From Saccharum officinarum (Eukaryota; Streptophyta; Magnoliopsida; Poales; Poaceae): a DNA stretch of 64,000 nucleotides. The stretch is from assembly GCA_020631735.1 (NCBI GenBank), contig CM036160.1, forward strand, positions 5,316,407 to 5,380,406, read 5' to 3'. Both the position numbers and the translations under genes were made by a program. Below, piece after piece: positions 1 through 11,117 of this stretch; position 1 is the first letter of the stretch, and each line of letters begins with the position of its first letter. The notes beneath the pieces were generated by a model. It was not told the origin of the DNA, searched no databases, and saw only the letters and a program-made list of their open reading frames with translations.

Positions 1-476
1 TTGGCCCTTCTTCCGTTGTCCCCGTGTCGCGTGCAACAGCTTGGCCCAGAAGCTCATGGGCTCATGGCTGTCGTTCTCCTCTACTCCTTCCTCACCAGCA
101 GGAATGCCGCCACAGTGTCGGTGTCCCCCACGACCCGCTCGTGCCGTATCACCCGCGACACGCGTGCCGCGCGCCTCATCTTGTCGTGGAACACAAGCTC
201 ATCGGCCGGGCTGGCGCACCCCGCCGCTACCGCGCTGAAGCCCTCCGAGGAGTAGGCCGTGGATGCCTCCTCGCGTGCCATGCTGTGCGGGTGAAAGTGT
301 AGCTCACCATTAGAATCCTGCTCTCCTCGTGGCTTCCGTCCAACTGCTGCGCATGGGATTAGGACCTCGCCGTGTTCTGCTAGCGCCAAACGGCCGTCCG
401 CATCACGAGGCTGGCTCTCGCCGATGTTTGGACGCTAGTCCTGTTGTCCCTTGGCGACCTCGCTGCTCTAATCCTC

Positions 477-586
477 CAGGCAGTACGGTTTCTGTCCTGA
501 ACTCCCGGCCTGGCGGCCTCAAGAAGCAGCAAGCGCCAGGCAGTACGGTTTCTGTCCCGGGTCACGGCCTGGCGGGCCTCCAAGCT
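477..586. repeat. Tandem direct repeat, period 60 bp, two copies
   Basis: The string CAGTACGGTTTCTGTCC begins at 481 and again at 541. The homology continues into the CGGCCTGGCGG segment of each copy, with small indels. It is a simple two-copy duplication with no evident function. Confidence 0.8.
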
Positions 587-610
587 GGTACTCTCCTAGG
601 ACATGCAAAT

Positions 611-679
611 ATGCCAACACATACAACATGAAGCCCACATATTTGCATGTGTGGGCTTCGTGTCGCATGTGTTGGCATG
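611..679. repeat. Imperfect hairpin with ~30-bp arms
   Basis: The left arm (611-640) and right arm (648-679) are reverse complements apart from a few mismatches, with a loop of about 7 bases. The arms contain CCAACACAT / ATGTGTTGG and GAAGCCCACA / TGTGGGCTTC. It may be a remnant of a foldback element. Nothing shows it is a miRNA precursor. Confidence 0.7.
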
Positions 680-860
680 TACAAGTAAAGTCTCCAATGC
701 GTGGCGTACATGTTTGCATGGTTTCCGTCTTGGTTTCGTATTGCATGTGGACATGCAAGGTTCAGTTTCGTATTGCATGTTTGGGATAACGGAGCGGGGC
801 GAGGGATAGAGCAGGGTGTAGGGCAGACGATACCTTAGGTATTTTTTAGGTGTAGATAGA

Positions 861-987
861 CTAGATATATGCCCGTGCACACGGGATCACAAAAATTTGA
901 CTCACACCTATGGCGGCAACGATAGGCTAGATATATGCCCGTGCACACGGGATCACAAAAATTTGACTCACACCTATGGCGGCAACG
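861..987 (-). mobile_element. Two tandem Helitron 3' ends (66-bp duplication)
   Basis: CTAGATATATGCCCGTGCAC starts at 861 and again at 927, so a unit of about 61 bp recurs with a 66-bp period. Read on the minus strand, each copy ends with a CCCGTG...CACGGG hairpin, a short spacer and CTAG. The first copy is followed by T. That is the Helitron 3' terminus: hairpin, then CTRR, inserted next to T. The matching 5' end was not located. Confidence 0.6.
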
Positions 988-1361
988 CACATGGCTTCTG
1001 GCTTTGAGAAACATATTAAGATTTGTACAAATCTAATTACATAGAAGATATAAAGCTCGTTTTATGATCTTTATCACTTATCCTGTAGATTAGTTTATAA
1101 AAATCTAACAAAATTGGTTTCACCTTTTTAATTAATACTTATGTGTTATATTATGTATTTTACAAGTTTAAGTTGATTTGATCTTTCCTGAAAATAATAC
1201 TAAAAAAAAACTAATAAACATTTGGTTTTGGAGACCCTAAATTATTTTCAAATTCATTCTGTCCTTCTCTAATTTTTTTTCTCTTAATAATAATTATCAA
1301 CGTCCGACATGTACCCCAAATCATCCATTCCAGCCTGCATCTCCTCTCTAATAATTCCATT
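988..1361. other. AT-rich non-coding stretch
   Basis: The sequence is AT-rich with poly-A and poly-T runs. No open frame of useful length, hairpin or terminal repeat was seen. It lies between the Helitron ends and the subtilase pseudogene, and is probably Helitron interior. Confidence 0.5.
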
Positions 1362-2137
1362 TCAATCGAGCACCATCACTCTCATCCAACCATCACCAAA
1401 TTTTTTTTCGAGTCTGAGGAGCAATAAACCATTGTGGTATCCATGATCCATCCACGCTGTGCTTCCTGTGCAACCACAAGCTAAGATCCCTCTGAAACCG
1501 GTGGCGCCCGACGGCTGCGACTTGGACGTGAACCTCACCCTGTAGCTCTTCTCCCCCACCGACGTGAACTCCAGCTCCGGCATGCACTTGGTGGCGGCGA
1601 GCGAAGATGTCTACACCTTGTACAGCCAGCTCCGCCCATGTTGGTTAGCGACTCAGTGTCCTTGTGTGCGTCGGTGGTCGAGTCCTTCCGCACCGTAGTC
1701 GAATGACGTGGTTGTCCCGCTCGTCGTCGCGTCCAGCAGGGGCGACCCGCCGCGCCGGCCGGCCGGAGTAGCCAGCATAGGCTGTGGACCCATGGTCATC
1801 AGCACCGAGCGCACAGCGGCAGGGCTCCAACTCGACATGGGCGCGCTCGAGATGTTGTTGATTCCCACACACCAGGTGCATGTCGATGGCCGGCCCTGTC
1901 CGTCCATCCACGCCTCACCCCGGCACGAGCTTCAGGATCTGTGGTGTCATGCATGTTAGGCCCGCGTGACGAGAACGCCGCCACCACCGGCGAGGGGCGC
2001 ATGCCCACCTGCGTCTCGGCAACCACACGATTGTCGCCGTGGGGTTCGTGTCGCCCATGCCGGCGGCGAATATCGTGGGGTTCGAGTCGGAGGCCACGTA
2101 TGTCACTTAGGGTAAAGGACGTAGGAAACGGAGTCAT
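1362..2137 (-). pseudogene. Subtilisin-like serine protease fragment, pseudogene
   Basis: Minus-strand frames spell successive parts of a plant subtilase (S8 family, secreted proteases of the cell wall). Around 2100-1960 is PSPVVAAFSSRGPN, the hallmark stretch upstream of the catalytic serine, followed in another frame by PQILK. Around 1860-1780 is WSPAAVRSVLMTM, which normally follows the catalytic serine helix. Around 1587-1440 is LEFTSVGEKSYRVRFTSKS, typical of the C-terminal fibronectin-III-like domain. The segment that should carry the G-T-S-M catalytic serine motif is missing, the frames change several times, and the N-terminal half with the Asp and His residues is absent. It cannot encode a protease. 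Its position next to Helitron ends suggests element-borne gene capture, but local decay of a resident gene is also possible. Confidence 0.75.
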
Positions 2138-2375
2138 GTACGTACGTAGAACAGAGAGTTGCAGTTTTCGTCACGTACGTAGGGAACAGAAGCCGAGCGG
2201 GGCGATTATTGCCCCGACGATATAACAGGGAAATTGACGAGACGCAGCAGAAACTAACATCTAGGCCCATGGCGTTTGAGCCCACTTCATCCAAGGATGT
2301 GTAGGGTCCACCTACTCCACTTGACTAGCCCACCAGTTCCTCTCGCTCGTATGCCAACCCTAGCCACCGACCACC

Positions 2376-4090
2376 ATGGCGGCGCCGCCGCCTCCGGATC
2401 CGGCGGTTCTGATTGACGACCTCATCGAGTTGTTCCTCCTCCGTCTCCCACCGGAGGACCCTGCGAGCCTCGCCAGCGCCGCCCTCGTCTGCAGGCAATG
2501 GTACCGCCTCATCACCGGCGCCGTCTTCCGCCGTAGATTCCGTCAGTTCCACCGCTCGCCACCATTGCTCGGCTACATCGCCAACATCCACGACGACATC
2601 AGCTTCGTACCTGTGTCATCATTTCGCCCGCCCCATGCTGACCGCCGCGACGTGCGAGCGGTCCACTCAAGCCATGGCCGCGTCCTCCTCTATTTCTCCC
2701 CCGACAAGGATCTGGATGTCTTCCTCTCCGTGTGGGATCCCATCACTGATGAGCAGCGGGATCTGCCCGTGGTGCCACTGCCGGTGACCTTAGGCCCGTT
2801 CAGATCTAGTAACTGGGACGCGGCCGTCATCTGCGCCGTGGGAGACGGCTGCAACCATATCCATTGCCACTTCAAGGTCGTCTGCGTGGGAAGATCTCAA
2901 GGGAGGGACTTCTCTTGTTTCTATTCATCCGAAGCTGATAGCTGGAGTGATCCCATCTTTCATTCGGTTGGAGGCACTGGCTATTTTATCACGGGGACCT
3001 GTGTCCGCGTTGGGAGTGCCCTGTATTTCATGAGTGGTTGCAACCATCAAATCTTCGAGTACAACTTGCTGACAAATCAAATGTGTACTACTATTTACCT
3101 AAGAGTATCACCTAGCAGCGTTGGAATGGAGGGCATGGCCACTGTGCTTATTGCTACAGAGGATGGTAGGCTAGGAGTTGCCAAGACAAGCAATTCAACA
3201 CTTCACCTGTGGCTAAGGAAGCATGGAAGATGGGAAGAAAGAAGAGCCATTGAGCTTCGTACGCTGCTCCCAGAAGATGCCCTGCGTGATCCCCGATTCC
3301 CACCTGAAGCTTTCGCAGACAAACCTTGGGTGGCTGGCTTTGCAGAGACAGGAGCTGGTGTCATTTTCTTGAAGACACGCGTTGGGTATTTTGCTGTTGA
3401 TCTGAGTTCAGGGAGGAGCAAGAACATAGGCGCGTGCTTAGGTTGGGGTTGCATTATTCCTTATGTGAGCTTCCGCACTCCAGGTACACATTTTATCAAT
3501 TTTTAATTTGCCCATTTGCACAACCAGTAGCAGTTCAGCTGCATGAAAATATGGTCGATTGCGTTGCATATGGCTCAACAACATTGTGTTATCTTTTATT
3601 TTCTTTTTTTTATGGGGAAAACAATAAGTCTGTCAATGTGAATAACTGAACATCATGTAAAAACCAGATTGTTCATGCCTATATATTATCTACATAAAAG
3701 GTTACACCTGCATGAGTTTCTATAGTCCAAATATTAGCCACATGGCAATCTTAAATGATATATGTTCCTCAGTCATCTCTTGTATGCTAATGTCACTTGA
3801 TAACATTGGAGAAATACAAATAGGATACATTCCTGGATCTGGACTAGTTTGAGTTCATCTTGAGGATGTTGTGGATATGTGACCATTAGCTGGATAATAA
3901 ATCAATGCTGTTTTGTTGGCTCTTGTGTGATTTGTGTAGGCCCAATGTTCATTGTTACAATTAGTTCGTCATATTTTGTATTTGTGTTTCTTATGCAGCA
4001 CCAGGAGCAGTCTCCACAGATGATGGATCAGGAGCTGGTGTTGTGGTCCTTACAGATGAGGAGCCAAGAGCTGGCTTGTCAAGCAAATAA
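2376..4090 (+). CDS. F-box protein A (intact, two exons)
   Basis: This is a probable substrate adaptor of an SCF-type E3 ubiquitin ligase. Exon 1 (2376-3483) starts at an ATG in good context (ACCATGGCG). An F-box spans about residues 8-55 (LIDDLIELFLLRLPPEDP, then LVCRQWYRLI), followed by about 320 residues of a grass F-box C-terminal region with the conserved HGRVLLYFSP and VWDPIT motifs. The donor is CAG/GTACAC at 3484 and the acceptor TTATGCAG ends at 3998. Exon 2 (3999-4090) adds a 30-residue Ala/Gly/Asp-rich tail and ends at TAA. The joined protein is 399 aa. Retaining the intron gives a 376-aa form ending at 3506. The same donor and acceptor context recurs in copies B, C and D, which supports the splice model. 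No premature stop was seen. The substrate is unknown. Confidence 0.85.
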
Positions 4091-4740
4091 GAAGCTCAAA
4101 TTGCAAGTGCAAGGCTTTGTAAATCAAGAAGGAAATTACTAGACCAGAAGCATGGTTTTTGGTGGGATATCATTACATGATTTTGCTATTGTGCTTGTCT
4201 TGTTCTGTATGCCTCAATGCATTATATATCGCTGATTTCAGGAATGATTAGTAGTAGCATTTATCTCTACAGTCAGTAGCTTGCTACCTAGTTTGAAGCT
4301 GTCTTCGGCTCGGCTGCAAGATGGTAAGGATTGTACTCACTTTGTGGTTGGGAACTTGAGTTTGCTATGAAATTATGAGAATGATATTGTCTCACTCACG
4401 TATGGAAGTATGGCATATGGAATTTAATGCTGCCTATGATCGTGGAAATTTTTTTCCTCTTCTACTTTTGGCATGGAACCAGGGAAGGAATTTAGCAACC
4501 TTTAATCCAGTTTTAGAAGTAGTTCATTTTATTGCTTTGTTGAATATTCCTTGCGAATAGGTAGTAGGACCCAAAATAATGAGGACTGCTTTTGTATGCA
4601 CTAGGAGCAGGATCGGTGAACAACATTGAGCATGAGTTTTTGAGGCCTTTGACTGATGATAACATAGATAAAATTAAGGGTAGTACATCAGTTTTAGCTG
4701 CAACACTAAAATGATGTTAGTCTACTAATGGCTCTCAACC

Positions 4741-5200
4741 AGGGAAAAAAATATCGGCCGGTACAATCCAAAATTTCCGAGATATCCCGTTTACCGGCTG
4801 GGTCCAAAATTTTTCCTCTATCGTCCGAAATTTTCATATTTTTAAAATTTTGTTATCAAATAGACGCCAAAGTTCACTCAATACTCTAACCTTAATCGAT
4901 GTTTAATTTTCTCTCCCCTTCTTTTCTAATTTCAAATTGCCACCACCGCAACACACTCAGCATGCTCCAGCCATGTCACTGCCCACCTCATTGAATAAGC
5001 AATTGATAATATGTTTTATTTAGTTTTTTATTTTAGATTGTTTAGGAATGATCTATGTGCTTTCCTTAACAAAATAAGTCATTTTTTGTCTAAATTTCTT
5101 TCGAAATTTTATTTCTATCGCCGATAAATTTCTGATATATCCGATATTCCCGTTTATCGGTGACCACCGAGATTTTTAAAATACCGGTAGAGAAAACCTT
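4741..5200. mobile_element. MITE-like DNA element with 10-bp target duplication
   Basis: The element is flanked by identical GCTCTCAACC at 4731-4740 and 5201-5210. Its ends are imperfect inverted repeats, AGGGAAAAAAATATCGGCCGG on the left and CCGGTAGAGAAAACCTT on the right. It interrupts DNA that is continuous in the equivalent flank of F-box copy B near 24060-24100, so an empty site exists in the same window. There is no coding capacity. The target duplication length points to a Mutator-like origin. The same style of element occurs at 21734-21927. Confidence 0.8.
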
Positions 5201-5210
5201 GCTCTCAACC

Positions 5211-8027
5211 AAGAGAACTGATGGTGCTCGGTTTAGTTTCATCAAGGTTCAGAATTCAGAGATTGCTCTTGAACAATTTTTGTAGTCAAGTTAAACAGAC
5301 TGAGGCTATCCTTTCCAACATCAGCAAGCTTTCCCGACTGCCGAAGGCATGCTCTATATATCTTCAGTATTTTGTTTTATTAGGATGCGCGGCAAAGGCC
5401 AATGGGTTGATCTTTCATCCGTCCATTTATTTTACCCACTTGCATTTGGAAAAGAAAAGGGTGTTGATATCTAGCCAAATCTTCGACCCCTATTATGATG
5501 TATATGCTGAAGTATTTTTAATTCAGGCCTAGCTAGGTTACCATGTGCATATCTCCAAGGAACATCTTGAACCATTCAGAATGTTAGCACAGGAAAAGGA
5601 GACGAAATTGAGGAAACAGGAAAACATTCACATATGCTTAACAGATGGAAAGGGCTGAAAGAAAATCTTTAATTCATTTAGAAAATTCTATCAAGAAGTC
5701 TTAGAAAAAGAAATGCGTGGACACAGCATTTCGACAACATATTAAAAAGATAGCTAAAAAAAGTTGTACTGTACCACAGGAACTCCTTAATTCACCCTGA
5801 TGCTACAGACCAACAAAGTTGCTTGAAGATAAAATAAGAAACCTCTGTAGGACAATCTTCGTTGATCAGTGTACATGGATGTAGACTGTTCTTAGCATCA
5901 TCAGCTTTTCACAGGTCAACTGTGCTAAAAAAATAAAATAGGATCTTGAAAACAATAAAGGAATGCGTACTTGAAAACCTGAAAACATCTCATTCCTTTG
6001 TGGCTGCCCTTATGTCTGCTACTGCTTCAGCAACCTGACAGCCTTCTCACCAAGTCACCATCTTATCATAGAGTTATAACTTGTTTGCCCGAAGTTAGCG
6101 CTGTTAACTGAAAGTTATCAAGCTACAATTAGACTAGAGGAACACTCCCATAAAAGAATACAGCATGTAGGCTCTAAAAAAATTTGTTGCTTCTGCCTTG
6201 ACCAGCATAGAGGAGCAGGTCCAGCCAGTAGCACTCTTACTATCTTACAAAACATTTTTAATCAAGCTCTAAATACATGGCACGCACAAGCTATGAGGAC
6301 CAGACAGTGACAGTGAAGCCGATACAGCATAGAAAACTCTTCCAATGTAATGAAACAAAGGGCTATTGCACCTATGAAATGCGTGGCAACTGGCTGTTAA
6401 GTAATATATGAAATTCTTCAAGTTTCTGTGGATACGAAATATACTGTATAATAACAAAGCAAAAAAAGGTTCATGGTGCAAGCTCCTTCCAAATAAAATA
6501 TGTGTGGAAATTAACAATGCGGGTTTTTTAGGATTAAAGCTCCTAGGTCCCACAGAACTTTACCATCATCATGAGCAAACTGCACCCGCTTAGATAGAGA
6601 TTCAATTTCATTCCACTTCTACGCCAACAAAACCTAGGTTTTGGTAACTAGAGCTTCAGAGTGATGCTCATATATGCAAACACGATATCTGCACTGTATT
6701 GATGGTAATTAAGTAACTATAGCTGCTTAAACTAGTTCTCACCAAGGGGGTGAGCAGTGGTGATCCACTGGTCCCGACTGGATAGAGCAATCAGATAAAC
6801 CTGCATTAGCACTAAGTGATAAGCTACCACAAATAAGTATTATTATGTAATGGTAACATGGAGCATATTTTTTCAGATGAACATGGAGCATAGGGTAACT
6901 TTGTTTCTAGACAAATGGCAGGAGCTGTGTTCCTTTTCATTTAAGCAAGGAGCATAGTTAGCTAATTAGTTTTTCTACATTAGCTGCTGGTTTCACTCCC
7001 TGTAAATTTGTTTTTGTGACCTAGGCCTTTGATTCTGATTGGTCCAGAATTTTGCAACTTTTTTTTTTGTCTAAATGGATGGCGGTGTGCTCCTGCCAAG
7101 TCTAAGCGCTCAGTGTAGGAGCAATCAGTGATCTAGTGTAGTGTGTAAAATGGATGAACTAGCTGCTACGGCCTATGGGTACTAGTGATCAGATGGTACC
7201 ATCAAACTAACGACAGAAATGACATCAACGAAATATTTGCCTATGAAGGTATCCACGACTATAAACTGGAGCATAGAAGCAGATAAATGGCAGTGATCCA
7301 CAAAAGATCTAGTGCCTCAAGTAGCCATGTTAACTCCGTTCTCCTAGAGACAACGGATTTTAAAAACTAAGGGTAAGTTCCTTGTGCAGGGTAACCTTTA
7401 AGGTTTGGTGTACATGGATAATTGGATAGAGTATTGTTGCATACTCGCAGTTCAGAAGAATAACTAGTGTTTGTATAAAATAAATAATGACAGGGCATGT
7501 GCCTATTTCAAATAAAATGGACCAGCAGGCTACAAATAAGTATGGGAAGTAGCAAATGGAATACGGAGTACTTAGGATTTCTATGCCAGCATACTCTTCT
7601 AAACTAAGCAAAAACATTCATGGTGGTAGCTTAGCATCCCAAATAAATGTGAGGGTGGGGGTGGGGGAGTAACAAGGTCGCATTTCAGGGTTTGGATCCT
7701 AGTTCTGCAGAACTTTATCATCTTGAGCTAGGAAGACACTCCTAGTAATCTTGAAATTGCATTTTTTTAAGCTATTTACAAGGTACAACCCACAACACCC
7801 TCGTAAGTATGTTTTTTAACTAGCATTCTACATTAATGTTCATATATACAAATAATACTTTCTTATTACTCACATGGTAAGTACCTATCTGCAACTAAAA
7901 AAAGTAACCACCAGCTTAAACTTGGTTCTCATCACAGAAGCAATTAGTGATCCCCAATGGCACTGGATTGAGAAATCACATGAACTTGCATCGATAGTAA
8001 TTGACTGGTTGACTGAAATATTTAAAA
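5211..8027. other. Gene-free 3' flank of F-box A
   Basis: The first 320 bp matches the 3' flank of copy B (to about 25750), so it belongs to the duplicated F-box block. The rest is AT-rich with only scattered short frames on both strands and no recognised product. A piece near 7000-7150 resembles 22010-22150 upstream of copy B, which again indicates shared F-box flanks. No RNA gene was seen. Confidence 0.5.
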
Positions 8028-8056
8028 TTAGTTGAATCCCCGTGCGTTGCCGAGAA
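8028..8056 (-). mobile_element. Degenerate Helitron-type 3' end
   Basis: TTAGTTGAATCCCCGTGCG on the plus strand reads on the minus strand as CGCACGGGG, a spacer and CTAA, followed by T. This resembles the other Helitron ends in the window, though the terminal hairpin is poor. No matching 5' end was located. Confidence 0.35.
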
Positions 8057-9741
8057 AATTAGAGATAATATTTTAGATAAAATAATAGAATTAATGATAT
8101 AAAATATGATGTAAATGAATTTATTTTACATCATCGTGAAAAATAAGGTGAAAATAATACATAAAGATAATATGTTTAGATTTCTTCAAAAAGACGAATA
8201 GATATAGACCAATCATATAGGGATGGATAGTGGCTTTTCGCGAACGGTCACGGAATCTATAGATGAAACTGAACAAAAACGATGTTAGAAATTTATTCAT
8301 TTTAATGTTTAATTTAATCCAAAAATATCGTAGTAAATTCGTGACAACAAAATGGGCATGTGTGAACTACTATGATGAACATACTAATCATGTTTAATAG
8401 CACAAAAATCTTACTGAATATAGAAACAATAAGATTAGAAATATACCTAGTGGAGGGATCCATGCTTAAGGCACCGGTGGCTCTATGCACACTAGTCAAC
8501 ATAGTGCGTTGCTCAATGTCGCGGACCATAGTTGATGTAAGACGATGTACGCAGTGCAGTCCCTCGAATATCGACAAGGAAGAAGATGGAATCATCGATT
8601 GGATCGGCAACGAGCAGTCACGTCAGTCACTCCCAAAATCCTGACCGCTCGGCACACTCGAGCAGGTGACACAGACGTGGATGTGGTTCCGAAGGCCCCT
8701 TTTCCAATCCACTGTGCACGCAGAGGATCGGAACGATGAAGCTCGGGAGCAACACAACAGTGAGAAGAGGATGCAGTGTATTTTATCTCGTCCATGCGGC
8801 CAAAGGCAAGCGCTCCTTCGTATAAACGCGGAAGGTGGAAGATGAAGTGTAGAGGATGAACCTCAACGTCATGATGCGCAATGAAGTGTCCATCAATCAC
8901 CAGTAACCACTGCCATAAGCATGGAGGTTACCAGTAATTACAACAATAACCATAACCATGGGAGTTACTAGTAACCGCAACCATAACTATAGCCGTTGCA
9001 AGTTTAGCCATCAACTGTATTTAGTCCACCGTTTTATTGCACCTAGCATCTAATATGGCCTTAGAATTTATTTGATTTAATTAATTAAAATATGGGTCAG
9101 ACCCATATTAAATCCAACAAATGAGTGACTCACAATAATTTATTATAACTCAATAAAGCACTTTAAGTATGTTATCTATATGATTGAGGAAACCTTTTCC
9201 ACTTTGCATGGAAAGCCATCTCCAATAAAGAATTCTAGTTGAACAAAGATATTATGGACTAATCCTTGGCCACATAGGAGTGCAATCTACAAAATGATTC
9301 CTCAAACATGTAGTCCAGTTGCGCTTTCATTGTCAAATTCATTTGCCTGCAACATCGTGATGTACTTTTGCAACATCTATATGAAACACTTGAAATATAC
9401 CTCTGAAACATCTAAAAAATTGAAACAAACACTTGCAACATGCGCTTTCAGTGCAACAGCTCCTTACTGCGCGGAGAATGGAGGCTCGTCGGTATATGGA
9501 GTTCACTGTAGGTAGTGGCCCAGCAACACTTGTAGGCGGCGGGCTGGCAGCGGCGGCACGACTGTACGACACGGAAGGGAGGCATTGGCAGCGCAACGCG
9601 GCTGAGAGGCAGCGGCCGCACGACTAGGAAAGACCAGCTGCGTGCCGCGCCTAGCAGGGTCGGCAGCCGAGCACCGTGCTTGGCAGGGCCAGCGACTAAG
9701 TGCTGCGCCTCGGAGGCGGTCATGTGCCACGCCTGACATGA
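8057..9741. other. Unassigned repetitive sequence, no supported gene
   Basis: Short frames are present but no protein family was recognised. The part from about 9340 to 9480 is rich in GAAACACTTGAAA and GCAACAT words followed by a GC-rich block. The same arrangement is seen at 42130-42700, so both are probably copies of one uncharacterised repeat family. Confidence 0.4.
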
Positions 9742-9835
9742 GGCGAGTGGATAGGAGCGATAGGAATGAGTGGATAGGAATAAGCGGGATAGGAGTGATA
9801 GGAACGAATGGATAGGAACGAGTGGATAAGCAGGT
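9742..9835. repeat. Minisatellite of GAGTGGATAGGA-type units
   Basis: About six degenerate units of the form GGATAGGAAYGAGT are repeated head to tail between 9742 and 9835. No coding significance is apparent. Confidence 0.7.
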
Positions 9836-9981
9836 GTTTTTATTTTGAGAAACTGAGGAGCAGGGGACGGGGAGTTTACGAGGGTACCTATATGTATGGA
9901 CTACTAGGAGCTTGAGCAATGTGAGCAGACGCCTGTAGGATGCCGGGGGTTGAGGAATCATCCTTGCCTCCTTAGGATATA

Positions 9982-10252
9982 TTAGCAAATATGTCAGTGC
10001 GTTGCAACGGAAGAAAAACACTGACACGTTCAAACCTGATGAAACAAATAAACGAGACCTAAAACTTATCTTTTTATGAAAAATAGCAAATATGTCAGTG
10101 CATTGAAACGGAACGTATACATATCATACACTTAAAGGTTTATTTATTTAATAATAAATGGTTTATTCGTGCTCACTGAAGTGATCGGGAGCCAATCAAT
10201 TAATTGCATGCATTAGTTTTAATAGCAAACATACCCGTGCATTGAAACGGGA
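9982..10252 (-). mobile_element. Three closely spaced Helitron-type 3' ends
   Basis: At 9982, 10083 and 10222 the plus strand reads TTAGCAAATATGTCAGTGCG or close variants, followed by TTGCAACGG or TTGAAACGG. On the minus strand these are a short hairpin, a spacer and CTAA or CTAT. The first two share TAGCAAATATGTCAGTGC. They are successive diverged copies of one Helitron terminus, spaced 101 and 139 bp apart. Confidence 0.5.
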
Positions 10253-11016
10253 TCCAATACGTAGTGAGTTGTAGAACAGGTCATGAGTTCGAGTGAAAAG
10301 TTAAATTAACATAGTAGTAAAAATCTTTGTTTCTTAAGAAGTCAAAGATTAAAATGGTTGTTGTCTCTTATTTATTGTTTGTTTCTACTCTTATTATATT
10401 TATAAGAACACAAAAAAAACAGGTGGAGAAAACAATGAAAACAAAATCAGAAAAGTCGAGCTAGTGTCAAAAATATCCACGAGGAAAAAAATCTGAGCAT
10501 ACTCGAAGCCAAGTAGAAAACGATCATGACAAAAAATTGAATGTACTCTAGAAAATAGCCACGGAAAAAAATCAAAACATATGGGAGCCAAGTGAAAAGC
10601 GTTCAAATAAACGTAAAGCAACACATACTCAGAGCAAGTAGAAATGGACAAACCAGAAAAAAATAAAAAAAAGAATAGAAAAAAACGAAACAAAGAAATT
10701 CTACCCTTCTTTCCTCTTTATTAGATTTGTATTCTTATATTTTTGCACTTAGATTAAGATTCCTATTCCGGTTACTCGGAGCCAGAGAGATCTAATTGGA
10801 TTAAGAATCCTAGTTGTCCATATTATTATATTTTTCCTATTTGGATTGGATTAAGATTTCTATTCACCCAAAATCGGAGAGATCTAATCTAATTAGATTA
10901 GGATTCCTAGTTATATAAAGAGAAGGGCTATAGACGGTTTTCCACATTCACAAAGTTAGTTAAAGGTTGGTTAGACAAAAAAAAAGGTGGAGAAAAATTT
11001 TATCTATTTATTATTA
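10253..11016. other. A-rich, gene-free spacer
   Basis: Long A-rich runs produce a minus-strand frame at 10400-10693 made almost entirely of Phe, Leu and Ser, which is a composition artefact. From about 10720 to 10920 there are repeats of GATTAAGATTCCTATT-type words. No gene was seen. Confidence 0.5.
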
Positions 11017-11117
11017 CTAGCAAATATCCCCATGCGTTGCAACAGGAGAAAAAACTATAAATATTCATGTAAAACATCGTGAATTGGTACATGTATCTAT
11101 TTATGTTTTACCATTTG

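Larger units (their letters stand above)
1..860. other. Unassigned GC-rich to AT-rich sequence, no supported gene
   Basis: Short overlapping open frames occur on both strands but none matches a family I recognise and none has splice signals that join them. The minus-strand frame at 81-389 is the longest plausible one, and its product is unfamiliar. The stretch holds a 60-bp tandem duplication and a hairpin, listed separately, and ends at a Helitron-type terminus. Confidence 0.5.

Noticed and set aside
81..389. 102-residue minus-strand open frame as a gene
   Set aside because: No recognised domain, no splice or start context, and competing frames of similar length overlap it on both strands.
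10400..10693. 97-residue Phe/Leu/Ser-rich frame as a membrane protein
   Set aside because: It is the complement of an A-rich tract; the hydrophobicity is a composition artefact.
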